This document shows, piece after piece, positions 1 through 5,495 of a stretch of 6,343 bases of DNA (position 1 is its first letter; every line of letters starts with the position of its first letter). The translations under genes and the position numbers were made by a program. Source of the stretch: Bacteroidia bacterium (lineage in GTDB: Bacteria; Bacteroidota; Bacteroidia; Bacteroidales; Azobacteroidaceae). Under the pieces are notes generated by a model, which worked only from the letters and a program-made list of their open reading frames with translations, did no database searches and was not told where the DNA came from. The DNA lies in contig BNTP01000125.1 of NCBI GenBank assembly GCA_025996695.1, positions 1 through 6,343 of the forward strand, written 5' to 3'.

Positions 1-1247
1 CCCAGATATTCAGACGTTTCATCCAAAGAATAAATGATGCGTGGAATGCCATACGTGGACATACGCATTCGTTGTGTTTTGTAAAATTCCGGATTTTGAA
101 ATGCGGCAAGCCGTTTAATTCGATTAAGCGCGCGTTGACTGACTTCTTTCTTTGGAACATACAGCATGTTGGCTTCAACAATGCACAATTTATCAGGAAA
201 ATCTTTGGTTTCGAGAGTTATTTCGGGTTTCTTCCGTTCCCATGGTTTAGGGGCATCTTCGTCATTGGTTTCTGTATTTCCAAGTTCACCTAAGCCATTT
301 CCCTCACACAATTCAGCAAGCAGGTTTACAACATCATTTTCCGGCATTTTTTTAATAGAAGCCAAATAAGCCCATTGGTCGACATAACTTTGAAAGGCTT
401 CATCAATAAATTCACTATTCCCATTTTTTCGCGCTCCGCCTTGCAAGGGCAAAGCGATTAAATTTCCAAAACCACCTTTTGGCATAAAATCTTGATTGGG
501 AAACATCCGGTCGTAAGATGCGAACTTAATTTCATGTCTGACAGACATCGCTTTGGTCAAAAGTGCATTTCCTAATCTTCGAGCAGATACAGCAGATATG
601 GGTGTTTCAAAGAACAACCACGCATGACCACCATTGCCGGAACGCGAACGTTCTACAGCTATCGGTATTTTCAATTCCTCACACACAGAACGAAAAGCAG
701 AAATATCTTCCTGCCAATTTTCATCATCAAAGTCAACCGCTAAAAACAAGCAGGTTTCATCCGGAAAAAGTGGATAAATACCAATGATTCCGATGCCATG
801 CTCATCTTTATTACGCAAATGGCTGTCAATAACCTCTTTGGTTAAAGGCAATAGTTCTCGTTTGGTGCAATTTTTGCATTTGACATGAGATTTATCACAA
901 ATACCTCTTGCCCATTCATTTTTACAAGCGGGAACATAATAATATTTGTCGTGCTTCTTGCTGTAACAACGTTTGGCATACACATCCGTTCGCCCACGAA
1001 ACAGCAACATAAACAATTCTTTCTTTTCTTCAACGGAGTTATATTTATTGAAAGAAACCTTGACTTCTATTTTTTCAGTATCCTGAATTTCAATTTCTTG
1101 TTGGAATAATGACGGCTCTTGTATCGGCATAACGACTATTTCATATCGCAAGCCCAATGCCTCTCGCAGTTTTTGGTTTTCCTCAACCAGAGCAAGATTT
1201 TGAGTTTTTAATTCGACAATGCGTGCTATGAGTTCAGATTCAGTCAT
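1..1247 (-). CDS. TOTE-type archaeo-eukaryotic primase-helicase, N-terminal part (truncated by window edge)
   Basis: The open frame runs 415 codons to the window edge without a stop. The first residues (about 5-31) form a short leucine-rich heptad segment, likely a coiled coil. Residues 73-130 hold the family-typical 'LFRGRTDVYAKR' stretch and a cysteine cluster (C108, C117, C124, C127) suited to zinc binding. The primase core follows: 'AVDFDDENW' with acidic pair D172/D174, 'RSRSGNGGHAW' with H208 as the sxH-type histidine, 'SYDRMFPNQD' with D246 as likely third acidic residue, and 'KGGFGNLIALPLQ'. This order is what I know from the AEP domain of TOTE conflict systems, which is normally fused to a superfamily 2 helicase; that half would lie to the left of position 1. 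The predicted role is nucleic-acid synthesis and unwinding in conflict or defence, by family knowledge only. The ATG at 1247 is chosen because a TGA lies in frame two codons upstream. It lies directly behind a broken AbiE operon and has no clear promoter of its own. Confidence 0.85.
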   Translation of the reverse strand, partial: MTESELIARIVELKTQNLALVEENQKLREALGLRYEIVVMPIQEPSLFQQEIEIQDTEKIEVKVSFNKYNSVEEKKELFMLLFRGRTDVYAKRCYSKKHDKYYYVPACKNEWARGICDKSHVKCKNCTKRELLPLTKEVIDSHLRNKDEHGIGIIGIYPLFPDETCLFLAVDFDDENWQEDISAFRSVCEELKIPIAVERSRSGNGGHAWLFFETPISAVSARRLGNALLTKAMSVRHEIKFASYDRMFPNQDFMPKGGFGNLIALPLQGGARKNGNSEFIDEAFQSYVDQWAYLASIKKMPENDVVNLLAELCEGNGLGELGNTETNDEDAPKPWERKKPEITLETKDFPDKLCIVEANMLYVPKKEVSQRALNRIKRLAAFQNPEFYKTQRMRMSTYGIPRIIYSLDETSEYL

Positions 1248-1264
1248 AATTCATGGATAAACGG

Positions 1265-1357
1265 TTATATTTTCTTTACTAAATCCTGCTCTACTTGCGC
1301 ATCCATTTTCCAAGGAGCTTGCTTTTTCCATGCTCGTATATGTAATTGTGGTATCAT
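1265..1357 (-). pseudogene. AbiEii toxin remnant (N-terminal 30 residues only)
   Basis: The frame reads 'MIPQLHIRAWKKQAPWKMDAQVEQDLV' and then stops at TAA after 30 codons. The 'W...APW..DAQVEQDL' pattern is the usual start of AbiEii nucleotidyltransferase toxins, where it is followed by 'xSRALVxLF' and about 200 or more further residues. All of that, including the whole catalytic domain, is missing here, so the toxin cannot be active. The ATG overlaps the stop of the upstream AbiEi remnant in an ATGA (1354-1357), the arrangement expected of an abiEi-abiEii operon, and this supports the assignment. The break falls at about 1276, and the primase-helicase gene starts 17 bases after the stop codon. 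What is seen is the peptide and the overlap; the identity rests on remembered family patterns. Confidence 0.75.
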
Positions 1358-1698
1358 AAGTCACTTTCTATTTCCATGTTTTAATTATTTTCCATCGGTT
1401 GTCAATATCTCCTTTTTTCCTTTTTCGGGAGAAAGGGGAGTTGTAAAAATTGTTTTCTCCTTCAATACTTTTTCTAATGAATTGGCTACATCTCCCTGCG
1501 CCCATTCTAAAACATAGCTCAGCATATCTGTACAATTTGTTTTTTCACCTTATAACGGTGCAATCCTTGCAAAAGAGCTTTTTCCGACAATTTTGTATAA
1601 TTTCTCAAATCATCAAAAGTGAAAGTGTAACATCCCCGTTCTTGTAATTTAACAAGAAAATCTTCCCAATTAACGGTACTATTCTCCATAACACTCAT
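1354..1698 (-). pseudogene. AbiEi antitoxin remnant (internal deletion and frameshifts)
   Basis: Three frames carry successive pieces of an AbiEi-like antitoxin. From ATG 1698 (or 1689) a 59-residue frame, 'NWEDFLVKLQERGCYTFTFDDL...LQGLHRYKVKKQIVQIC', matches the N-terminal winged-helix domain and ends at TGA 1519, just where 'KGFYVI' would normally follow. The next frame (1525-1385) gives 'LSYVLEWAQGDVANSLEKVLKEK...TTPLSPEKG', which resembles the C-terminal part of the family. A third frame gives 'DNRWKIIK', and a further shift gives 'MEIESDL' up to the TGA at 1354, together matching the usual 'NRWKxIxNTEIExD' end. The middle of the protein is gone, with a deletion junction near 1525, and the tail shifts frame at A-runs. 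Intact relatives are roughly 200 residues or longer. The winged-helix piece could still be made as a small DNA-binding protein. An extended start at 1782 is unlikely because it would run through the promoter and operator. Confidence 0.78.
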
Positions 1699-1707
1699 AG
1701 TTTGAAA

Positions 1708-1742
1708 TTGCAAACCTTTATGAAAATCGTAAAGGTTTGCAA
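1708..1742. promoter_or_regulatory. 13-bp inverted repeat, probable AbiEi operator
   Basis: Perfect arms TTGCAAACCTTTA (1708-1720) and TAAAGGTTTGCAA (1730-1742) are separated by 9 bases. The right arm overlaps the -7 box of the AbiE promoter, and the repeat covers the expected transcription start. AbiEi antitoxins are known to repress their own operon by binding inverted repeats in the promoter, so an operator is the simplest reading. As RNA it would also form a hairpin at the very 5' end of the transcript. Confidence 0.7.
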
Positions 1743-1771
1743 ATATAAACTTTATTTTTGAATTAACCAAA
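1739..1771 (-). promoter_or_regulatory. Promoter of the AbiE remnant operon
   Basis: On the minus strand a TTTG (1771-1768) is followed after 20 bases by TATATTTGC (1747-1739), a close match to the Bacteroidota promoter (TTTG, about 19 bases, TAnnTTTG). It lies about 40 bases upstream of the AbiEi start at 1698 and would transcribe the AbiEi and AbiEii remnants and, with no terminator seen, the primase-helicase gene. Confidence 0.75.
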
Positions 1772-1824
1772 CATTTTGACAAAAATATTCGAAATAAAAA
1801 TGGCTAAAATTCAAAAAAAGTTTG

Positions 1825-1833
1825 TACCTTTGC
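1825..1833 (+). promoter_or_regulatory. -7 promoter element of tRNA-Ser
   Basis: TACCTTTGC matches TAnnTTTG exactly and sits 14 bases before the tRNA. No good TTTG is present at the -33 position (about 1801-1805 reads TGGCT), so recognition relies mainly on the -7 box. It is divergent from the AbiE promoter. Confidence 0.7.
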
Positions 1834-1847
1834 ACCGGAAAATAAAC

Positions 1848-1935
1848 GGAGAGGTGCTCGAGTGGTTTAAGAGGTACGCTTGGAAAGCGTATGTACGGCA
1901 AAACTGTACCGGGGGTTCGAATCCCTTCTTCTCCG
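1848..1935 (+). tRNA. tRNA-Ser (anticodon GGA)
   Basis: This is an 88-base tRNA with a long variable arm, as expected for serine. Acceptor strands GGAGAGG (1848-1854) and CTTCTCC (1928-1934) pair over 7 bp, with discriminator G at 1935. The anticodon stem TACGC/GCGTA encloses loop TTGGAAA with anticodon GGA at 1882-1884, reading UCC and UCU. The variable arm GTACGG/CTGTAC forms a 6-bp stem, and the T-loop TTCGAAT follows a G-rich T-stem. A complete CCA tail is not encoded (the discriminator is followed by CAAA), so CCA must be added after transcription. Confidence 0.95.
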
Positions 1936-1964
1936 CAAAGCCGCAGTTTAATAAAAATATATAT

Positions 1965-2423
1965 ATGAAAAGAAATGGTTTAATAATAGCATTAATCGGG
2001 ATGGTATCCCTGTTTTTGCCGTCTTGTGAAGGGGATAAATATTATCCCGAATATCCCGAAGTTGCCCCACAAACTTGGTCACAAAAATTTGAGGTAGCAT
2101 ACAAAGATTGGAAACGAGTTGATGCACCGGATGGAGTGTATTACTATTATACATTTCATGTGCCCAAATTATCAGATCGTGTTTTTAACGAAGGCATAAA
2201 ACAAGCTTTTATGCATTACTCCGTAAATAATGTAGATACGGAGTCGCCGCTCCCATTCAGTTATTTCTATGTCTTGACGGATGGCACGCGTTGGGAAGAA
2301 CATTTCACCGTTGAATGGCAGCCCGAATATGTTACTTTTATATTGAAAGTAGATGATGGTGACCCAAAGGAAGTAAGTCCGATGCATGACAGTTACGTCT
2401 TCTCGGTAAAATTTTTGTGGTAA
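1965..2423 (+). CDS. Small hypothetical lipoprotein
   Basis: A 152-residue protein starts 'MKRNGLIIALIGMVSLFLPSCEGD': a basic n-region, a hydrophobic core and a lipobox LPSC with the lipidated cysteine at residue 21. The acidic residues right after the cysteine resemble the surface-export signal of Bacteroidota lipoproteins, so the outer membrane, possibly the cell surface, is likely. The mature part is rich in aromatic residues and looks all-beta ('GVYYYYTFHVPKL', 'YVTFILKVDD', 'YVFSVKFLW'), recalling small Bacteroidales lipoproteins of unknown function that share this layout and a C-terminal hydrophobic-W ending. No enzymatic motif is visible. Upstream in-frame codons run back through the tRNA gene, so the ATG at 1965 is the only reasonable start. 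The gene begins 29 bases after tRNA-Ser with neither a promoter nor a terminator in between, and panB follows 38 bases later. Confidence 0.8.
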   Translation: MKRNGLIIALIGMVSLFLPSCEGDKYYPEYPEVAPQTWSQKFEVAYKDWKRVDAPDGVYYYYTFHVPKLSDRVFNEGIKQAFMHYSVNNVDTESPLPFSYFYVLTDGTRWEEHFTVEWQPEYVTFILKVDDGDPKEVSPMHDSYVFSVKFLW

Positions 2424-2461
2424 ATCAGAACTCAATTAACTAAACTCTGCACTCTAACCGA

Positions 2462-3280
2462 ATGTCGACATACACAGAAGACCTGCGAGCAGTCACCACT
2501 CAACGTCTGATTGAAATGAAACAGCGTGGCGAGAAAATCGCCATGCTCACAGCTTATGACTATTCCATGGCATCAATTATCGACAAAGCCGGAATGGACG
2601 TGATCTTGGTTGGCGATTCCGCGTCCAACGTGATGGCAGGTAATTCGACAACGCTACCGGTGACGCTTGACCAAATGATTTGGTACACGCAGGCCGTGCG
2701 TAAAGCTGTGAAACGCGCACTCGTGGTGGCAGATTTGCCGTTCGGCTCCTATCAAGGCAACTCGAAAGAAGCCGTTCATTCGGCGATTCGCATGATGAAA
2801 GAAACCGGCTGCGACGCTATCAAAATCGAAGGCGGACTGGAAATCAAAGAGTCCATACAGCGTATCCTGTCAGCAGGAATCCCCATTATGGGACATTTGG
2901 GCTTGACGCCGCAGTCGATAAACAAATTTGGAACCTACGCCGTTCGCGCCCGCGAAGCCGAAGAAGCCGAAAAATTACTCGAAGACGCACAACTATTGAA
3001 CGACTTAGGCTGTTTCGGAATTGTGCTGGAAAAAATCCCTGCCGATTTAGCCAAACGCGTAACCGAACAAGTGCATATCCCCACGATTGGCATTGGTGCC
3101 GGCCGGCACACCGACGGCCAAGTGCTCGTGATGCACGACATGCTGGGCATCAACACCGAATTTTCGCCACGTTTTCTGCGTCGCTATGCCGAATTACATG
3201 ATGAAATCAAAAATTCCGTCGCTCATTACATTAAGGATGTGAAAAATTGCGATTTTCCTAACGAAAAAGAGTCGTATTAG
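2462..3280 (+). CDS. panB: 3-methyl-2-oxobutanoate hydroxymethyltransferase (ketopantoate hydroxymethyltransferase)
   Basis: PanB transfers a one-carbon unit from 5,10-methylenetetrahydrofolate to 2-oxoisovalerate, giving ketopantoate, the first committed step of pantothenate and coenzyme A synthesis; it is a cytosolic TIM-barrel enzyme. The 272-residue length is normal for the family. Key motifs are all present: 'MLTAYDY' (28-34), '[11 protein letters not shown]' with metal ligand D52, '[10 protein letters not shown]' with D91, 'AIKIEGG' with K121 and E123, 'GHLGLTPQS' (144-152), 'VLEKIP' with the catalytic base E190, and '[19 protein letters not shown]'. The start at 2462 gives the usual N-terminus before '[10 protein letters not shown]'. 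The 38 bases before it show no clear promoter, so co-transcription with the lipoprotein is possible. By eye it is more GC-rich than the lipoprotein gene. No panC or panD is in the window. It ends 13 bases from the convergent ackA stop, with only a weak 5-bp hairpin there. Confidence 0.96.
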   Translation: MSTYTEDLRAVTTQRLIEMKQRGEKIAMLTAYDYSMASIIDKAGMDVILVGDSASNVMAGNSTTLPVTLDQMIWYTQAVRKAVKRALVVADLPFGSYQGNSKEAVHSAIRMMKETGCDAIKIEGGLEIKESIQRILSAGIPIMGHLGLTPQSINKFGTYAVRAREAEEAEKLLEDAQLLNDLGCFGIVLEKIPADLAKRVTEQVHIPTIGIGAGRHTDGQVLVMHDMLGINTEFSPRFLRRYAELHDEIKNSVAHYIKDVKNCDFPNEKESY

Positions 3281-3293
3281 TAGCGCCTTTCTC

Positions 3294-4490
3294 TTAATTT
3301 TGCACCAGCACCACCGTATCTTGCGCAATCATCCACTCTTCATCTGTAGGGATGACTACCACCTTAACTTTAGAACTATCCGGACTAATAATAGCTTCTT
3401 CACCACGCACTTTGTTGCGTTCGCCGTCAATTTGGATGCCAATAAAATCTAAGCCTTCGCAGACAGAGGCGCGTAATTCGGTTTGATTTTCGCCCACACC
3501 GCCTGTGAACACGAGGATGTCCACGCCGCCTAAGGCTGCTGCGTAAGCTCCGATGTATTTTTTGATGCGATATTCGTAAACGTTTAATGCTAAAATCGCT
3601 TTTTCGTTACCTGCTTTCACGGCAGCTTCGATTTCGCGCATATCGGACGAAATACCGGACAAGCCATTTACCCCACTTTGTTTGTTAATCAAATCAGAAA
3701 TGCCTTGTTTGTCCAAGTTTTCTTTTTCTATCAGAAACGCCAATGCGCCGGCATCTATATCGCCGCATCTGGTGCCCATCAATAGACCTTCCACAGGCGT
3801 CATACCCATGGATGTATCAACTGATTCGCCGTTTTTGATAGCCGTAATCGAACCGCCATTGCCAATATGACACGTGATGATGCGCTGTTTTTCGCGAGGC
3901 ACTTTCAAAAATTCGCAGACGCGTTCGGACACGTAGCGGTGGCTCGTGCCGTGAAATCCATAGCGCCGCACTCCGTATTTTGTGTACAGGTTGTAAGGCA
4001 AGCCGTACATATATGCATTGGCGGGCATCGTTTGATGAAAAGCCGTATCAAATACGCCTACTTGCGGTGTGTTGGGCAGCAATTCTTGAATGGCATAAAT
4101 GCCTTCGAGATTGTGTGGATTGTGGAGCGGCGCAAGGTTGCTACATTCGACCATTTTTGCAATCACTTCATCCGTGACGACGACGCTGGCGTTAAACTCT
4201 TCGCCGCCATGTACCACGCGATGACCAACGGCATCAACCTCTTCCAACGACTTAATACAGCCGTAGGACGCACCGGTAATCGTTTCCATGATAAAATGGA
4301 TACCGGTTTTGTGTTCGGAAATGTTTTTCTCTAACACTACTTTTTCACCGTTTGGTAACGTGAGTTTAAGGAACGAACCGGACAATCCGATTTTTTCGAT
4401 GCCGCCTTGTGCCAATGTTTCTTTGGTGTTCATGTCCAAAAATTTGTACTTGATGGATGAACTGCCGCAATTTAATACGAATACTTTCAT
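3294..4490 (-). CDS. ackA: Acetate kinase
   Basis: AckA interconverts acetyl phosphate plus ADP with acetate plus ATP in the cytosol, making ATP during acetate fermentation and, in reverse, activating acetate. The protein is complete at 398 residues, the usual size, and belongs to the ASKHA fold. It begins 'MKVFVLNCGSSSIKYKF' (N7, the phosphate-loop signature) and has 'VGHRVVHGG' (R91), 'FDTAFH' (D148), 'YGFHGTSH' (H180), 'GTRCGD' (R241), 'FTGGVGEN' and 'IPTDEE' (E384). These residues fall at the same numbers as the catalytic ones described for the Methanosarcina thermophila enzyme, so it should be active. The start is fixed by the conserved N-terminus. The usual partner pta (phosphotransacetylase) is not adjacent: upstream is a non-coding region with a separate promoter, so ackA appears to be transcribed alone. 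It converges with panB. Confidence 0.97.
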   Translation of the reverse strand: MKVFVLNCGSSSIKYKFLDMNTKETLAQGGIEKIGLSGSFLKLTLPNGEKVVLEKNISEHKTGIHFIMETITGASYGCIKSLEEVDAVGHRVVHGGEEFNASVVVTDEVIAKMVECSNLAPLHNPHNLEGIYAIQELLPNTPQVGVFDTAFHQTMPANAYMYGLPYNLYTKYGVRRYGFHGTSHRYVSERVCEFLKVPREKQRIITCHIGNGGSITAIKNGESVDTSMGMTPVEGLLMGTRCGDIDAGALAFLIEKENLDKQGISDLINKQSGVNGLSGISSDMREIEAAVKAGNEKAILALNVYEYRIKKYIGAYAAALGGVDILVFTGGVGENQTELRASVCEGLDFIGIQIDGERNKVRGEEAIISPDSSKVKVVVIPTDEEWMIAQDTVVLVQN

Positions 4491-4511
4491 TTGAATTATG
4501 TGTTTTACGTC

Positions 4512-4531
4512 ATTCCCGCGCAGGCGGAAAT
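4512..4531. repeat. GC-rich hairpin (REP-like 'ATTCCCGCGCAGGCGG' unit) in the ackA leader
   Basis: The unit ATTCCCGCGCAGGCGGAAAT folds on the ackA-sense strand into an 8-bp stem (one G-U pair) with a 4-base loop. Flanked by CGTC on one side and CCC on the other, it resembles the short dispersed 'CGTCATTCCCGCGCAGGCGGGAATC' repeats seen between genes in many bacteria. It stands out as GC-rich in an otherwise AT-rich leader. Confidence 0.6.
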
Positions 4532-4562
4532 CCCTTTCATTTTTTTATCAGTAATTGAGCGA

Positions 4563-4570
4563 CAAAAGTA
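4563..4570 (-). promoter_or_regulatory. Probable -7 promoter element of ackA
   Basis: On the minus strand the sequence reads TACTTTTG, matching TAnnTTTG, 72 bases upstream of the ackA ATG. The -33 region is only T-rich and lacks a clear TTTG at 19-21 bases, so the call rests on the -7 box. The leader would be roughly 65 bases long and contain the hairpin at 4512-4531. Confidence 0.5.
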
Positions 4571-4664
4571 CAACAATTTTTTCAGAACTAAAAGACCTTT
4601 GTCAAATCTTTTTTGAGTTTCTATTGTGAAAAAAATATATATAATGTTAAAATCGTCAAATAAT

Positions 4665-4696
4665 TTTGATTGTATGAAAATAGTTTGTACGTTTGC
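4665..4696 (+). promoter_or_regulatory. Strong Bacteroidota-type promoter facing the hairpin block
   Basis: TTTG (4665-4668), a 19-base spacer and TACGTTTGC (4688-4696) form the best match to the phylum consensus in the window. Transcription would begin near 4703 on the plus strand. No gene of normal length follows; the first ORF is 9 codons, then comes the inverted-repeat block. Confidence 0.75.
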
Positions 4697-4718
4697 ACAT
4701 TAATTACAAATCCGACAG

Positions 4719-4748
4719 ATGGAAGACTATAAAAAATATCGCCCATAA
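4719..4748 (+). other. Nine-codon ORF after the strong promoter (leader peptide or gene stub)
   Basis: ATG at 4719 begins 'MEDYKKYRP' and ends at TAA 4748, about 16 bases after the expected transcription start. The distance from the promoter and the lysine-rich start look like the beginning of a real gene whose body has been lost, but a short leader peptide or chance cannot be excluded. I do not recognise the peptide. Confidence 0.25.
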
Positions 4749-4894
4749 CCACCTCATTATCAATAGCTTACCTGGATGGAGGGGGGTAAATTCCTTTGCC
4801 GCGCAAGAGCGTCTTCGCGTCCGCGCGTTTCCGGCGTTAAATACCATTTTCACAAACATACCGGCAAGCCGTAACGGGATTTTTGAATCCTGTT

Positions 4895-4949
4895 GCGGCT
4901 TTTTCCCTCATTGCGAGGGTGAAGCCCGAAGCAATCCGGAAAAAGCCGC
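4895..4949. repeat. Inverted repeat with 12-bp perfect arms
   Basis: GCGGCTTTTTCC (4895-4906) pairs with GGAAAAAGCCGC (4938-4949). Inside, ATTGC (4910-4914) can pair with GCAAT (4931-4935), continuing the stem, or CCCTC (4905-4909) can pair with GAGGG (4915-4919) as a competing local hairpin. Confidence 0.8.
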
Positions 4950-4987
4950 CGCCGGTTCCCCTTGGCTGAAAGCCAATATTTTCATAA

Positions 4988-5007
4988 CCGCAGGTCGTGA
5001 CCTGCGG
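4988..5007. repeat. Short perfect palindrome CCGCAGGTC-GT-GACCTGCGG
   Basis: Two 9-bp arms are separated by only 2 bases. The tight centre makes it more like a protein-binding palindrome or dispersed-repeat core than an RNA hairpin. It is not followed by a T-run on either side, so it is not an obvious terminator. Confidence 0.8.
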
Positions 5008-5041
5008 AATAACGATACAAGTCCCCATCTGCCTGGAAGGC

Positions 5042-5258
5042 AGGACGGCTTGTTAGCATGGGGTGTTTCCGCTACGGAGCTCCGCCCCTGCGGTCGACAA
5101 GACGGCGCCGTCGTGGGGGGTAAGGGAAACGCAGCGGCGGCTCCGCCGCCGCTGCGTTTCCTCTCTCTTAAAAAAATGCCGCCGTCTTGTCGACCGAAGC
5201 AAAGCGGGCGATAGACCGCTTTGTGTAGCGGAGACACCTCCTGCCAACAAGCCTTCCT
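5042..5258. repeat. 217-bp multi-branched palindromic element
   Basis: Outer arms 5042-5075 and 5225-5258 pair over 34 positions with 29 Watson-Crick matches, and two of the five exceptions are G-U. Inside lie a self-complementary CGGAGCTCCG (5075-5084), a second stem with perfect 17-bp arms (5091-5107 with 5180-5196), within it a third hairpin (5125-5161), and finally an 8-bp hairpin CAAAGCGG/CCGCTTTG (5200-5223). The single strand would fold like a branched cloverleaf. No clear target-site duplication is visible at its ends, so whether it is a mobile unit is open. Confidence 0.8.
5125..5161. repeat. Perfect 17-bp hairpin with 3-base loop
   Basis: GGAAACGCAGCGGCGGC (5125-5141) and its exact reverse complement (5145-5161) are separated by TCC. 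It is the tip of the larger palindrome. On the plus strand it is followed after a few bases by TCTCTCTTAAAAAAA, so it is not a plus-strand intrinsic terminator with a T-run; on the minus strand a T-run precedes it. Confidence 0.85.
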
Positions 5259-5327
5259 ATGGTGTCGCGTTGGCTAACACGTCTTTCTATTGTATTGTCG
5301 CGTGCCAACACACGACCAACAAGCCTT
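5244..5327 (+). repeat. Direct repeat CCAACAAGCCTT, two copies 72 bp apart
   Basis: Copies lie at 5244-5255 and 5316-5327; the core AACAAGCC also occurs inverted at 5047-5054 as part of the left palindrome arm. TGTCGCGT also recurs between them (in 5261-5280 and 5281-5310). This suggests serial duplication of the palindrome edge. Confidence 0.6.
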
Positions 5328-5360
5328 TCCCGCACGAATATCACATCGCCGCAAACTTAA

Positions 5361-5495
5361 GGTAGGCATGCACAGCTCGGTAGAAAATCAGTACCTCCCC
5401 ACCTCGCTGCATGCGGTATGCGACCAAATTAGCACTCGGTTGCATACCTACCTTGCGGGGCGCGTGAGGCTTGGCCGTTTCTACCGAGCGATGCA
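5361..5495. repeat. Second palindromic element with alternative pairings
   Basis: GCTCGGTAGAAA (5375-5386) pairs exactly with TTTCTACCGAGC (5478-5489), and TGCA on both outer sides (5369-5372, 5492-5495) extends this to 18 positions with 2 mismatches. Inside, GGTATGCGACC (5415-5425) pairs with GGTTGCATACC (5438-5448) at 10 of 11 positions. As an alternative, GGTAGGCATGCA (5361-5372) can pair with TGCATACCTACC (5441-5452), which would exclude the inner hairpin. Confidence 0.7.

Noticed and set aside
1848..1935. tRNA-Ser as an integration site for the left-hand defence genes
   Set aside because: Integration normally duplicates the tRNA 3' end, which here faces the lipoprotein and panB. No second copy of the tRNA 3' end is seen on the AbiE side and no integrase is present in the window.
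1776..1964. N-terminal extension of the lipoprotein frame
   Set aside because: It would translate through the tRNA-Ser gene and its promoter; the signal peptide begins at 1965.
3270..3300. Bidirectional terminator between panB and ackA
   Set aside because: Only a 5-bp AAGAG/CTCTT pairing with a long loop is visible in and around the 13-base gap, which is too weak to call.
3867..4334. Plus-strand open frame of 155 codons
   Set aside because: It is a shadow of ackA, which is complete on the minus strand with all catalytic residues.
5091..5196. Invertible (phase-variable) segment between 17-bp inverted repeats
   Set aside because: The segment between the arms is itself a hairpin and holds no promoter or gene start, and no site-specific recombinase is present in the window.
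4693..5214. Plus-strand open frame of 173 codons
   Set aside because: It starts with TTG inside the -7 box of the promoter, so its start cannot lie in that transcript, and its peptide is an unstructured translation of the repeat block (RQDG, AAAAPPP).
5042..5327. Integron attC site or CRISPR-like array
   Set aside because: The repeats are nested palindromes and only two direct copies of CCAACAAGCCTT occur. There is no regular spacer pattern, no convincing paired attC core sites and no integrase or cas gene.
4908..5365. Overlapping open frames on both strands, some over 100 codons
   Set aside because: They share the peptide VAETPxANKPS on opposite strands because the DNA is palindromic. High GC removes stop codons by chance; no domain or start context supports coding.
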